DNA from: Shouchella oshimensis
Lineage (GTDB): Bacteria; Bacillota; Bacilli; Bacillales; Bacillaceae_D
Length of the DNA stretch: 64,000 nt
Direction of reading: 5' to 3'
NCBI RefSeq assembly: GCF_002019765.1
Contig: NZ_KV917380.1
Span: 2,452,667-2,516,666 of the forward strand
Positions 24,537 to 33,772 of the stretch are shown here, piece by piece. The notes beneath the pieces were generated by a model that was not told where the DNA came from, made no database searches, and saw nothing but the letters and a program-made list of their open reading frames with translations. Both the position numbers and the translations under genes were made by a program. How positions within the stretch are numbered: the stretch's first letter is position 1; the number at the start of each line of letters is the position of its first letter.

Positions 24537-25316
24537 TTGATTTTTATTGTAGATCGTATTCTGTTTCGTTTTTTTATTCTTTGGTATAGTTGTGGTGTTC
24601 TTTTAGTTGGATTTAATTTGTTGCCTTCATGGCTAGAATGGGCAAATGCTGTCTTTTTGATTGCAGCTGGCGTTTTGGGTGGTTTTTATTTCTACCGTGA
24701 GTATAAGATTTTCGGACTTTTGTTTAGCTTTTTTGTATTCTTTTCTACCATTCTAGTTGAATATTTAGGTGTCCAATACGGGCTTTTCTTTGGTCATTAT
24801 TTTTATAACCCAGATTTCGGTCTATACATAGCAGACATACCATTAACTATAGGCACCGCCTGGCTAATGGTCATTGCAACCACACACGCATTAATAAAGC
24901 CAATGGCTCTTGTAGTGAAGCAGCCTTTTTTCCAATGGATAATCTACGCCATTGTTGGCGCACTTGCCGCGGTGATCATGGACTTAATACTTGATCCTGT
25001 TGCCGCGAACGTTAAGCAGTATTGGGTGTGGCACGGAGATGGTTTGTACTACGGTATTCCTTTCTCAAATTTCGTCGGATGGTTTTTTATTGCCCTCACA
25101 TTACATGCATTGCTATGGATTGGTGTACGGTATTTAAAACGCACTAAGAGCTATCATCCTTATTGGCACTCACGGATGGTGCTGCTCTACATCTTAATGA
25201 TCGCTATGTTTAGCATCATTGCCTTAATCAACAACATCTTTTTTGCACCTCTCCTTACGATCGTGTTAATGAGTGCGTTAGTATGGGTGTATAAACGCAC
25301 TAGGAGGAGTCAATGA
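24537..25316 (+). CDS. CruF-like carotenoid hydratase family protein (DUF422)
   Basis: About 259-274 residues, seven or so hydrophobic segments, matching the CruF/DUF422 family of carotenoid 1,2- (or 5,6-) hydratases. Conserved-looking polar stretches are GVQYGLFFGHYFYN, MDLILDPVA and YWVWHGDGLYYGIPFSNFVGWF. First gene of a carotenoid-modifying operon (hydratase, acyltransferase, glycosyltransferase, oxygenase/desaturase). It would hydrate the chain end to give a hydroxyl for glycosylation. The start is unclear: GGAGG at 24532-24536 abuts an in-frame TTG (24537), while an ATT at 24546 has ideal spacing and an upstream GTG (24492) lacks a ribosome binding site. Confidence 0.78.
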   Translation: MIFIVDRILFRFFILWYSCGVLLVGFNLLPSWLEWANAVFLIAAGVLGGFYFYREYKIFGLLFSFFVFFSTILVEYLGVQYGLFFGHYFYNPDFGLYIADIPLTIGTAWLMVIATTHALIKPMALVVKQPFFQWIIYAIVGALAAVIMDLILDPVAANVKQYWVWHGDGLYYGIPFSNFVGWFFIALTLHALLWIGVRYLKRTKSYHPYWHSRMVLLYILMIAMFSIIALINNIFFAPLLTIVLMSALVWVYKRTRRSQ

Positions 25317-25981
25317 TTAGAGCAAAGCGAAACACAGTTGCCCTTACCCTTTTTCGTTTTTATGTACGCGTGTTTTTAGCAAAACGGTCTTTTGCAAACA
25401 TCTATGTTCGAGTGGATCAAGAGATCTCTCCCAATCAGCCTAGTTTAATTATTGCTAATCACTCTAGTTGGTGGGACGGAATGCTTGCACTTCTTCTTAC
25501 AAAGAAACAGATCACGCAACCCCTTTATATGATGATGTCAGAAAAAGGTCTAAAGACATACTCATTTTTTCGTTACTTTGGAGCATTTTCAATCAACCCT
25601 TCAAAACCTAAAGAAATGATGACTTCACTGCACTATGCAAAGGAGCAATTACAGAATGGTCATGCCGTTTGGCTCTTTCCTCAAGGAGAAGAGCAAGCAT
25701 TAGAAAAACGGCCGCTAGACTTTTTAAATGGCATTGGCTGGCTTAGTGAACATGCATCTTCACAAACAGTCATCATACCTGTCACCCTTTCGTATTTTTT
25801 TGCAAATAAGCGTAAACCTAATGTGTTCATTCACATCGGCTCTAGTCAGCCAGTAACAAGCTTTCAAGGCTCAAAACAGGAGAAAACGATACAAGTGGAA
25901 AAACTACTTACTTCTCAACTCGACAAACAGCGGGAGGCAATTATTCAAAACGATTACTCCCGTTATACAGTACTTCATTAA
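25313..25981 (+). CDS. Lysophospholipid acyltransferase-family protein, likely carotenoid acyltransferase
   Basis: 222 residues with the PlsC/LPLAT signatures: NHSSWWDG (HX4D, near residue 47) and WLFPQGEEQ (near 118). In C30 carotenoid clusters of Staphylococcus and Bacillus-group species an acyltransferase of this kind esterifies the sugar on the carotenoid. The ATG overlaps the stop of the hydratase gene by 4 bases. By context the acceptor is a glycosylated carotenoid, not glycerol phosphate. No transmembrane anchor is obvious beyond a hydrophobic N-terminal stretch. Confidence 0.78.
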   Translation: MIRAKRNTVALTLFRFYVRVFLAKRSFANIYVRVDQEISPNQPSLIIANHSSWWDGMLALLLTKKQITQPLYMMMSEKGLKTYSFFRYFGAFSINPSKPKEMMTSLHYAKEQLQNGHAVWLFPQGEEQALEKRPLDFLNGIGWLSEHASSQTVIIPVTLSYFFANKRKPNVFIHIGSSQPVTSFQGSKQEKTIQVEKLLTSQLDKQREAIIQNDYSRYTVLH

Positions 25982-26008
25982 ATTTGTTTAAACAAAGAGG
26001 CGACAAAT

Positions 26009-27124
26009 ATGATCAATATTCTTAACGTTGGCTTAGGTTTCATCCTTGTTTGGGTGCTTGTTAACTCTTTTTTTATGCCTCGATTACGACAGAGACCTGT
26101 GGAGGAGAACGCACAAGAACAAGACCTTGTCTCCATTCTTATCCCGATGCGGAATGAAGAAAAGAATGTGGCACCGCTTATCCATAGCCTATCTCAGCTT
26201 ACTTACCAACACGTAGAGTTTCTCTTCCTAAATGACCAATCTACGGATGACACACGCTTGCGTTTAGAGGAAAAGATTCATCTCTTACCAAATGCTTCCA
26301 TAATAGAAGGCAAAGAACTACCTGCTAAGTGGGTTGGAAAAGTACATGCTTGCCACCAATTGAGTTGTCATGCACACGGGCATTATTTTTTCTTTTTAGA
26401 TGCAGATATTATGATTCAACCACATACAATTGAAGCTTTACTTCAGCAAGCTCGTCCAAAACAGCTTGGCCTTGTTTCGGGATTCCCTAAATTCCCTGTT
26501 AAAGGAACGGCTTGGTTATGTCAGCTTCTTGTACCAATGCAGCATGTCATTATTTATTTGCATCTCCCGCTTTTTTTAGCAAATTATACTCGTATGCCTA
26601 TGGCGTCGGCTGCACATGGATCTTTCTTGTTTTTTTCACGTGCTTGTTATGAAGCGATAGGTGGACACAAAGAAATTTATCATTCTTTGATAGAAGATAT
26701 TCAGCTCATGCGCAACTGTAAGGAAGCAGGTTTCCCTACGCGGCTCGTCAACAATACAGGAGTGGCATCATGTGTAATGTATGAAACGAATAGCGAGGTG
26801 TGGGAAGGGTTTTCGAAGAATAGCTTCCCTGGTATTGGTCGTTCTTACATCTTGGGTTATTGTTTACTACTATTTTATCTCATTGCTTTTGTCACACCGT
26901 TCTTTTTAGCACTATACGGTCTGTTAACCTTGCAATTCCAGTTTATTTTTCCGTACGTGCTTACGGTCTTAATAATGATTTGGATAAACGCTCAAGCCAA
27001 ACAACGACTCGTCATAAGCTTGCTCGTACCGTTCTCTGCTTTAAGTCTTATGAGTCTATTGCTTTATTCAATGATACGTTCAAAACGAGCTGGCTATACA
27101 TGGAAAGGGAGAGTGTATAAATGA
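26009..27124 (+). CDS. Glycosyltransferase family 2, carotenoid cluster (CrtQ-like)
   Basis: 371 residues: an N-terminal membrane segment (3-22), a GT-A domain with SILIPMRNEEKNVAPLI, FLNDQSTDDT and FFFLDADIMI (DxD near residue 133), then C-terminal hydrophobic helices (about 285-350). The layout matches CrtQ-type glycosyltransferases that add glucose to diaponeurosporenoate or hydroxylated C30 carotenoids. It is 27 bases after the acyltransferase gene and overlaps the next gene by 4 bases. The sugar donor (UDP-glucose) is assumed from the family. Confidence 0.82.
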   Translation: MINILNVGLGFILVWVLVNSFFMPRLRQRPVEENAQEQDLVSILIPMRNEEKNVAPLIHSLSQLTYQHVEFLFLNDQSTDDTRLRLEEKIHLLPNASIIEGKELPAKWVGKVHACHQLSCHAHGHYFFFLDADIMIQPHTIEALLQQARPKQLGLVSGFPKFPVKGTAWLCQLLVPMQHVIIYLHLPLFLANYTRMPMASAAHGSFLFFSRACYEAIGGHKEIYHSLIEDIQLMRNCKEAGFPTRLVNNTGVASCVMYETNSEVWEGFSKNSFPGIGRSYILGYCLLLFYLIAFVTPFFLALYGLLTLQFQFIFPYVLTVLIMIWINAQAKQRLVISLLVPFSALSLMSLLLYSMIRSKRAGYTWKGRVYK

Positions 27125-28596
27125 AGTCAATTGCTATTATCGGCTCTGGATTAGGGGGGCTTGCTGCTGCTGTTCTACTTGCCTCCTATGGATATAAAGT
27201 GGATGTGTTTGAAAAACACTCTTACCCTGGAGGAAAGATGAAACGTTATCACGTTGGAGGCGCTCGGTTTGATTTCGGACCAAACACGCTAACAATGCCA
27301 GATGTGTTCAAAGAAATCTTTACCGTAAGCGGAGCAAATCCAGACGACTATGTTCAATTTAAGAAATTAGAAAGCCATACGATGAATTATTTTGCTGATG
27401 GTTCTACTTTCCTCTCTTCAAGTGATCGCGAAAGTATGGTTGCACAGCTTGCTACATTTGGCATTCGTGCGAACCACTATGATACCTACGTGAAGAGTAT
27501 CACGAAGTTATATACACATGCTGTGAATGAATTTTTTCCGCGAACGTTCTCTAGCCTGCAGGAGTACGCTTCACTTCGACTGCTTCGCTCAATCTCAGCT
27601 GTAAAGCCACTAACAACGATGCACGACTTTCATCAATCCTTTTTTACAGATAAACGGATCGTCCAAATGCTTGATCGCTATGCTACATACATTGGTTCCT
27701 CGCCGTATTTAACGCCGGCTACATTCGCGATGATTGGGTATTTGGAATATGTGGACGGTGTGTACTACGTTCCAGGCGGCAATCCGACAATAGCCGAAGC
27801 ATTTCACAAACGAGCGCAGGAATTAGGCGTAACTTTTCATTTTAACGAAGAAGTAACACAGCTACATGTTAATGAAAAGCAAACGATCACGTCTTTATCG
27901 ACTAAAAGCTATGGGAAGCTACACTATGATAGCTATTTGTTAAATGGTGATTACTTAACGGTTTATCCTAGGCTTGTCGCCAAAGCTTATCGCCCTTTGT
28001 TTACAGAGGACCGACACGTAAAAGAACCTACTAGTTCTGCATTTGTCATTTTAGCTGCTACGAACCGGAAAACCGCCGCAAATCATTACCATCAAGTTTA
28101 CTTTAGCAATGATTACGAAAAGGAATTCGAAGATCTCTTTTCCAACAAGTCGTACCCAAAGGACCCAACCATATACATAAGTAACTCTTCTACAGTAGAT
28201 ACGACTGCAGTCGCCAATACTGGAGGGGATAATCTATTTATTCTTGTCAACGCCCCGTCGTTAACAAACGAGAACCGATACGTTGATAAAGAAGACTTAA
28301 AAAATTGGGTGTATAAGCAGTTAGAGAAAAAAGGTGTTTTTATTAAAAAGTTTGTTATTGACGACCTTGTTATTACACCTCTACAACTTTCCGAAGAATT
28401 CCACTCTTATTTTGGTGGACTGTACGGTTACACCTCTCATTCTCTTTCGCAAGCGTTTAACCGTCCTGCTACGAAAGGAAAAGATATAAAAAATTTATAC
28501 TTTGCTGGTGGTTCTACTCATCCAGGCGGAGGGTCACCAATGGTTGTACAAAGTGGACGAAATGCAGCTAACCTCATGAAAAAAAACCTAAAATAA
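27121..28596 (+). CDS. Phytoene desaturase-family carotenoid oxygenase/desaturase (CrtP/CrtNb-like)
   Basis: 491-residue FAD enzyme beginning AIIGSGLGGLAAAVLLASYGYKVDVFEK (dinucleotide-binding motif, residues 4-31) with GGSTHPGGGSPMVVQSGRNAANLM at the C-terminus, the carotenoid-binding signature of the CrtI/CrtN family. Three such genes occur in this cluster. The one grouped with the glycosyl- and acyltransferase is the better candidate for the terminal methyl oxygenase (CrtP/CrtNb), but I cannot separate desaturase from oxygenase by eye. Last gene of the plus-strand operon, followed by a terminator. Confidence 0.8.
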   Translation: MKSIAIIGSGLGGLAAAVLLASYGYKVDVFEKHSYPGGKMKRYHVGGARFDFGPNTLTMPDVFKEIFTVSGANPDDYVQFKKLESHTMNYFADGSTFLSSSDRESMVAQLATFGIRANHYDTYVKSITKLYTHAVNEFFPRTFSSLQEYASLRLLRSISAVKPLTTMHDFHQSFFTDKRIVQMLDRYATYIGSSPYLTPATFAMIGYLEYVDGVYYVPGGNPTIAEAFHKRAQELGVTFHFNEEVTQLHVNEKQTITSLSTKSYGKLHYDSYLLNGDYLTVYPRLVAKAYRPLFTEDRHVKEPTSSAFVILAATNRKTAANHYHQVYFSNDYEKEFEDLFSNKSYPKDPTIYISNSSTVDTTAVANTGGDNLFILVNAPSLTNENRYVDKEDLKNWVYKQLEKKGVFIKKFVIDDLVITPLQLSEEFHSYFGGLYGYTSHSLSQAFNRPATKGKDIKNLYFAGGSTHPGGGSPMVVQSGRNAANLMKKNLK

Positions 28597-28612
28597 CGAT
28601 TTAAGCTCATGT

Positions 28613-28649
28613 AGCCTGCCAACGTATTAAGACAGTTGGCAGGCTCTTT
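28613..28649 (+). terminator. Terminator of the plus-strand carotenoid operon
   Basis: Perfect 11-base arms AGCCTGCCAAC and GTTGGCAGGCT around an 11-base loop, then CTTTC. It lies 17 bases after the desaturase stop. Confidence 0.8.
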
Positions 28650-28717
28650 CATTGGGTCGTTACACAACCTTTTCATGTACTACGCCTTATAGAAACATGA
28701 TCAAACCGAACCAGGTC

Positions 28718-29356
28718 TTATTTCAGCACCTGACAGCCACCAAGAATTTCAGGCTTATACATCATACTATCTGCATCCGTTATCGTACGAATCACTTTGC
28801 ATGGAACACCAGCCGCAAGTGAGTGAGCAGGAATATCCCCCGTCACAACACTACCAGCTCCAATCACAGAACCTTCTCCAATAGTGACGCCACCGCAGAC
28901 AGTCACATTTGCCCCCAACCAAACATCATTCTCAACCGAAACAGGCTTTGCATAGCACAAAGCTTTTGACTCTCCATTAGCGTCAATCATTTGCCTACGC
29001 TCTGAAGCAATTAGTGGATGAATAGGCGTAACAATTGTTACGTTTGGTCCAAAACTGACGTAATCACCAATTGTTACAAGCGCATCATCTTGTATCGTCA
29101 AATTATAGTTACCAAAAAAATGCTTCCCAATAGTGGTGTGGATACCATAATGAAAAAATACAGGACCTAAAATGAAGCTATTCTCCCCTATACTCCCTAC
29201 TAGTTCATTTAAAATCTTATTTCGTTCTTCTCGATTTTCTTCTGGCAATTGAGTATACCTATTACTGAGCTTGTGAGAACGTAATTTAATTGCTTGTAAC
29301 TCTTCGTTTGCTGGAGAAAATAATTGACCCTTTAATATTCGTTCTTCTTCTTTCAT
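28718..29356 (-). CDS. Sugar O-acetyltransferase, hexapeptide-repeat (maltose acetyltransferase-like)
   Basis: 212 residues. An N-terminal Mac-type helical segment (RILKGQLFSPANEELQAIKLRSHKLSNRYTQL) precedes a left-handed beta-helix of hexapeptide repeats (VWLGANVTVCGGVTIGEGSVIGAGSVVTGDIPAHSLAAGVPCKVIR). The family transfers acetyl from acetyl-CoA to maltose, galactosides or other sugars. It lies between the two convergent carotenoid operons but has its own 186-base upstream region. It could be an unrelated insertion or could acetylate the carotenoid sugar; the latter is speculation. Confidence 0.85.
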   Translation of the reverse strand: MKEEERILKGQLFSPANEELQAIKLRSHKLSNRYTQLPEENREERNKILNELVGSIGENSFILGPVFFHYGIHTTIGKHFFGNYNLTIQDDALVTIGDYVSFGPNVTIVTPIHPLIASERRQMIDANGESKALCYAKPVSVENDVWLGANVTVCGGVTIGEGSVIGAGSVVTGDIPAHSLAAGVPCKVIRTITDADSMMYKPEILGGCQVLK

Positions 29357-29542
29357 CTACATTCACTTTCCTTCCTCATTATTCACACTTTTAAAACTTC
29401 TTTTCGCAAACTGGAACTACCTTTTACAGAACGAATGTTTCGAAACATAAAGTCCCTCCAAAGTAGTTGCGTGTTAACAAAGTGCCCACTTTGAAGGGAG
29501 AATACCACGGTTTGTCTTACCTCTATAGTCTTACAGAATCGC

Positions 29543-30379
29543 TTACGCTTTTAGCTCATTTAAAATCATTTCTTTTTCACCTTTTGTGACAAATGATTTT
29601 TGAGAGAACACATTATACTGATTTAACCGTACCGCTTTTAAGATTGCACGGTACATCATCCCTGCTCCCTGAACAGGAAGTCTTGCGTCAACTGGATAGA
29701 GATGCATATCGTTAAATGCCTCTTGATAAAGATTTTCCGCCCGCGCAGCAATGTGCTCCCACATGTTAATAAACGCTGTTCCTTGCTCTCCAATCAGTAG
29801 ATCTTTTTCTGCTACACCGTATGCATCCATTATAGCTTTCGGTAAATATACACGATCCCGGTTTAAATCTTCGCCAATATCTCGAAGTATATTTGTAAGC
29901 TGCATCGCTTTCCCTAACGCAATCGCACTATTATGCAATTGCTGATGGTTGCTAGGAGCTAGAACAGGTAAAAGCATCAACCCAACTGTACTCGCAACGT
30001 GATACGAGTATTGTTCTACTTCCTCTAACGTTTCGTACCGTTTTACATATAAATCCATTCGCTGTCCCTTGATCATATCAAAGAAAGGGGTTGCATCCAT
30101 GTCAAACCGTTGAAAAACGTCGTCTAATGCAATCCATTTAGGGTCTGTTAAAGGTAGTTCCTTTCGTATAAACCGGTTGAATTGATCTTCGAATTGCTCC
30201 AGTTCACTTGAAGGGGATTGCCCTTCATCAACTATATCATCAACTGTCCGACAAAAAGCGTAAATCGCCCACACAGCTTGCCTTTTTTTCTGAGGTAACG
30301 TACTAAAGGCTTTAGCAAATGTTTTAGAATGCTGTTTAATAATGGTATGGCATATTTCATAAGCATCCTTTGTATTCAT
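29543..30379 (-). CDS. crtM: Dehydrosqualene synthase / phytoene-squalene synthase family (CrtM-like)
   Basis: About 278 residues of the trans-isoprenyl head-to-head synthase family. Both Asp-rich motifs are visible: DDIVDE (near residue 47) and TNILRDIGEDLNRDRVYLP (near 155-173). In Firmicutes this enzyme joins two farnesyl diphosphates to 4,4'-diapophytoene, the C30 carotenoid precursor. The ATG at 30379 has GGAGG 7 bases upstream, inside a longer frame that starts at 30400. Third gene of the minus-strand operon, directly after two desaturase-like genes. Confidence 0.88.
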   Translation of the reverse strand: MNTKDAYEICHTIIKQHSKTFAKAFSTLPQKKRQAVWAIYAFCRTVDDIVDEGQSPSSELEQFEDQFNRFIRKELPLTDPKWIALDDVFQRFDMDATPFFDMIKGQRMDLYVKRYETLEEVEQYSYHVASTVGLMLLPVLAPSNHQQLHNSAIALGKAMQLTNILRDIGEDLNRDRVYLPKAIMDAYGVAEKDLLIGEQGTAFINMWEHIAARAENLYQEAFNDMHLYPVDARLPVQGAGMMYRAILKAVRLNQYNVFSQKSFVTKGEKEMILNELKA

Positions 30380-30396
30380 AGCATCTCCTCCATATC

Positions 30397-31848
30397 TCAT
30401 CTACTCGTCATAGCCTTTATTGGCGTTTGAAGAAGTTCATTCGCTAACAATTTTGCTCCTTGCATAACAATGGGTATGCCACCCCCTGGATGGGTAGAAG
30501 CACCAACAGCGTAGATGTTTTTTGCTTTAAATGGTTGGTATTGCGGCCTAAATACAGCTGATTGTGTAACAGTTGGTGCAAGTCCAAAGCTTCCTCCTTC
30601 GAATAGACCAGCTTTTTTCGCATCATGAGGAGTACGAATATCAAGCCATTCCATTTGGCTTCTCAGCTCTGGAAACGCACGCTGCTCTAGTTCATTTAGC
30701 ACAATGTCTACCAATTCGTTGCACTGGTCATCTGTCATTTTTGCTGGTACAGGTACTAACGCATAAAGGACGCCTTTTCCTGCTGGAGCTAATGATTCAT
30801 CGAGAACCGATGGGTGAAAAGCATAAATCGACGGCAGTGTCGACAATTCCCGTGAATAAAAAACATCGTTCATATGCTGATCAAAATCGTCAGACATTAA
30901 AAATTGATGCATAGGGTTTTCTTTATATATTTTCTTTAAGCCTACATAGAGAAGCAAACAACCTGAAGAGGGAACATACTTCTTCTTAACCGGTTTTCGT
31001 TCAACGAGAGCTTCTGCTATAGGGAAATCCATGTTCATAATAAAACGATCACCTTGATAAACCGTCTCGTCAACTTTAACTCCTTTAACAACACTACCTT
31101 CGTAAAGCACTTCATTTACCTCGGCATTTAATACGAATTCAACTCCTCGGTTGTTAAGCTCTTCCACTATTTCCTCTATTAAAGAAGCATAACCACCTCG
31201 TAAATACCAAATCCCGTGGGCGTGCTCACTATAAGATACAAGTGAATATAGGGCAGACGAATTAGTAGGGTTCCCACCTATATAAAGAGATTGAAGCTTG
31301 TATGCATTTTGTAGCCGTTTATGTGTAAAAAACTGACGAATCATTTTGTCTACAGATTGATAGGCTTTTAACTCGTATAGCGTTTTTAAGTTCGTCACCG
31401 TGTAGAAATCTTTTTTTCGATTAAAGCTCTTATCTAAGAATGCAGCTTTTCCTTTTGTAAAGTGATGTTCCATCGACTTCATAAACTGAGGAAATTGCCC
31501 CTCTTCACCAGGAAATACTTGTTTTATTTCTTCTTCTTGCTTTTTAAGGTCACGGTATTTCCAGAAATCTGTCCCGTCAGGAAAACTCATCTTATAAAGG
31601 GGGTCGATGTCAATAAAATCTAGCCCTTGGGTATCCATACCTGCCTCTTCTAAAATAGACGTAATCATCTCCGGTAAAAGAACAATGGTTGGACCTTGAT
31701 CTACTTTAAATGATCCATGAGTATGAAACGTTAATCGCCCCCCAATATAATCATTCTTCTCAAGAACAATCACATCATCTCCATCCTGACTTAAATATAA
31801 AGCCGATACTAAACCACCTATTCCACTGCCAACAACGATTGATTTCAT
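30397..31848 (-). CDS. Phytoene desaturase-family enzyme (CrtN-like), copy 2
   Basis: 483-residue FAD-dependent desaturase with IVVGSGIGGLVSALYLSQDGDDVIVLEKNDYIGGR at the start and AVGASTHPGGGIPIVMQGAKLLANELL at the end. Overlaps the preceding desaturase gene by 4 bases. Probable substrate is 4,4'-diapophytoene or a partly desaturated or oxidised product; which step belongs to which copy is not decidable from motifs. Start MKSIVVGSG. Confidence 0.83.
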   Translation of the reverse strand: MKSIVVGSGIGGLVSALYLSQDGDDVIVLEKNDYIGGRLTFHTHGSFKVDQGPTIVLLPEMITSILEEAGMDTQGLDFIDIDPLYKMSFPDGTDFWKYRDLKKQEEEIKQVFPGEEGQFPQFMKSMEHHFTKGKAAFLDKSFNRKKDFYTVTNLKTLYELKAYQSVDKMIRQFFTHKRLQNAYKLQSLYIGGNPTNSSALYSLVSYSEHAHGIWYLRGGYASLIEEIVEELNNRGVEFVLNAEVNEVLYEGSVVKGVKVDETVYQGDRFIMNMDFPIAEALVERKPVKKKYVPSSGCLLLYVGLKKIYKENPMHQFLMSDDFDQHMNDVFYSRELSTLPSIYAFHPSVLDESLAPAGKGVLYALVPVPAKMTDDQCNELVDIVLNELEQRAFPELRSQMEWLDIRTPHDAKKAGLFEGGSFGLAPTVTQSAVFRPQYQPFKAKNIYAVGASTHPGGGIPIVMQGAKLLANELLQTPIKAMTSR

Positions 31849-33338
31849 TGTATGAGAATTCCTTTCTTATCCTTTTTGAAAATACCATCTGCTGTAATGG
31901 TTGCTGACGCTAAAATCGTAGGTAGTCCACTTCCTGGGTGAGTGCCACCGCCTGTTAACCAACAATTCTCTATTTCTTCAAATTGATTGTGTGGTCTAAA
32001 ATACATCATTTGCCCTAAGTTATGAGAAAGGTTAAACGTTGCGCCTTTGTACACATTAAAACGTTGCTCCCAATCATTCGGTGTTAGTATTGAGTAGGAC
32101 GAAATATGACGTCTTAAATCTTTAAAACCAGATTTTTTCTCAATTTGATCAAACACCAGCTCTGCAAACGCATCCTTTTTCTCTTCCCAATCAAGCTTAC
32201 TAAAGTTATTTGGTACTGGCGCTAACAAATAAAGGGGTGATTTCCCTTCCGGTGCAAGTGTTGGATCTGTCACAATTGGGTTATGGATATAAATAGATGG
32301 ATCAGCTGATAATGTTTTTGACCCCGTTATTTCTTCAACATTTTTCCGATAATCACTCGCAAATAAAACCGTATGATGATGCTCCTCATACACTTTTTCC
32401 ACATTGGCGTAAATCATAAACGTAGAGCAAGAGTAGTTTTTCTTTTCAAGCTTTTTTCGCGTATATTTTTTTAAATGCTTTTCTTCCACCAGCTCACTCA
32501 TGGCGTAAGCAAAATCAGCGTTAATCACAAGTTCATCTGTCTGTTCCTTCTCACCATCTTCATAGGTTATGCCGTGAATGCGCCCCTCTTTAACGATAAT
32601 AGTTTTGACTGGGCGATTTAATTCAATTGTCCCACCTAGTTCCGTAAAAGCTCTTGCGAGAGCTTTTGTAATTTGGTTGACTCCACCTATTGGATGGTAA
32701 ATTCCATACTCATGTTCCATAAACGACAATATACTAAATGCTCCAGGGCATTCCCATGGAGACATCCCTAAATACTTGGACTGAAACGTAAACGATAGCT
32801 TTAAGCGTTCATCTGTAAAATACTTACTTAATTCATCGTAAAGCGTTTTTCCTAACGACAAGCTAGGCAAAGCTTTTAATGCTCGTAATCTTGTATAGTC
32901 AAAGAGAGAGTTATGCTTATTTTGTAAGAGTGGCATGAGTGCATTCATTTTCTTTCGTGTTTCTTTCATAAAGCGACTATACCCAGCTCCATTTGATGGA
33001 AACAACTGTTCAATGTCACGATACGTTTGTTCCTCGTCCCGATGCGGAACAAACGCTACATCATCAAATTGTAACTTGTATAAAGGATCTACTTCTTTGA
33101 GCGTTAAATAATCAGATAGTTTTCGACCTACTTGAGCAAACATGTCTTCTAAGAGGTGCGGCATACTAAAAAATGTTGGCCCACGATCAAACGTAAAGCC
33201 ATTCTGCTCAAAGCTTGATGTACGTCCCCCAACATATGCTTCTTTTTCGACAACTTTTACTTCATACCCTTTACCTGCTAGTAATAATGCTGTTGCTAAA
33301 CCACCAGGTCCAGCACCTATGATTGTAATTTTTTTCAT
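31845..33338 (-). CDS. Phytoene desaturase-family enzyme (CrtN-like), copy 1
   Basis: 497 residues. N-terminal FAD motif ITIIGAGPGGLATALLLAGKGYEVKVVEKEAYVGGRTSSFE and C-terminal LTGGGTHPGSGLPTILASATITADGI are intact. First gene of the minus-strand carotenoid operon (desaturase, desaturase, crtM). A CrtN desaturase would convert 4,4'-diapophytoene to diaponeurosporene or diapolycopene. The ATG follows GGGTGGATGA. Confidence 0.85.
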   Translation of the reverse strand: MKKITIIGAGPGGLATALLLAGKGYEVKVVEKEAYVGGRTSSFEQNGFTFDRGPTFFSMPHLLEDMFAQVGRKLSDYLTLKEVDPLYKLQFDDVAFVPHRDEEQTYRDIEQLFPSNGAGYSRFMKETRKKMNALMPLLQNKHNSLFDYTRLRALKALPSLSLGKTLYDELSKYFTDERLKLSFTFQSKYLGMSPWECPGAFSILSFMEHEYGIYHPIGGVNQITKALARAFTELGGTIELNRPVKTIIVKEGRIHGITYEDGEKEQTDELVINADFAYAMSELVEEKHLKKYTRKKLEKKNYSCSTFMIYANVEKVYEEHHHTVLFASDYRKNVEEITGSKTLSADPSIYIHNPIVTDPTLAPEGKSPLYLLAPVPNNFSKLDWEEKKDAFAELVFDQIEKKSGFKDLRRHISSYSILTPNDWEQRFNVYKGATFNLSHNLGQMMYFRPHNQFEEIENCWLTGGGTHPGSGLPTILASATITADGIFKKDKKGILIQ

Positions 33339-33408
33339 TCATCCACCCTAATTCAATTTACGTTTTCTTGTTCTACATACCCAAATTTATAGATTTCAAA
33401 ACACCTAG

Positions 33409-33708
33409 TTATTTCCAACTATGTGATACCATCACAACTCTACCGTCTTTGTAAAAACGGACTCCTTCTCTTTCTAAAAGCTCTCTTTGGGTAAAAGAGC
33501 CTTGAAATAAAATACCTTCGTTTACACTGCCATCTTTTTTCACAACACGGTGTGCCGGTACTCCTTTTGGTGCCTTTTGCATCGCCCAACCAACAACCCG
33601 GGCGCTTCGGGGAGCATCAATTAATCGGGCAATTTGACCGTATGAAGCAACTTCTCCGGCGGGAATCTGTTTAACAGTTTCATAGATAGTGTCAAAAATT
33701 AAACGCAT
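33409..33708 (-). CDS. Alkyltransferase-like protein (ATL), MGMT family without the catalytic cysteine
   Basis: 99 residues matching the DNA-binding domain of O6-alkylguanine-DNA alkyltransferases: SYGQIARLIDAPRSARVVGWAMQK (helix-turn-helix with the arginine finger) then VPAHRVVKKDGSV. Active alkyltransferases have PCHRV; here the Cys is Ala. The protein therefore cannot accept an alkyl group and is an ATL, a family that flags O6-alkylguanine lesions for nucleotide excision repair. It lies upstream of the carotenoid operon on the same strand, with 70 bases between and no clear terminator, so some read-through is possible. Confidence 0.85.
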   Translation of the reverse strand: MRLIFDTIYETVKQIPAGEVASYGQIARLIDAPRSARVVGWAMQKAPKGVPAHRVVKKDGSVNEGILFQGSFTQRELLEREGVRFYKDGRVVMVSHSWK

Positions 33709-33772
33709 CTCTATCTCCTTTTATAGCTTATCTTTTGTTACACTAAGAACGAATCAATCTATGAGGTGAAGC

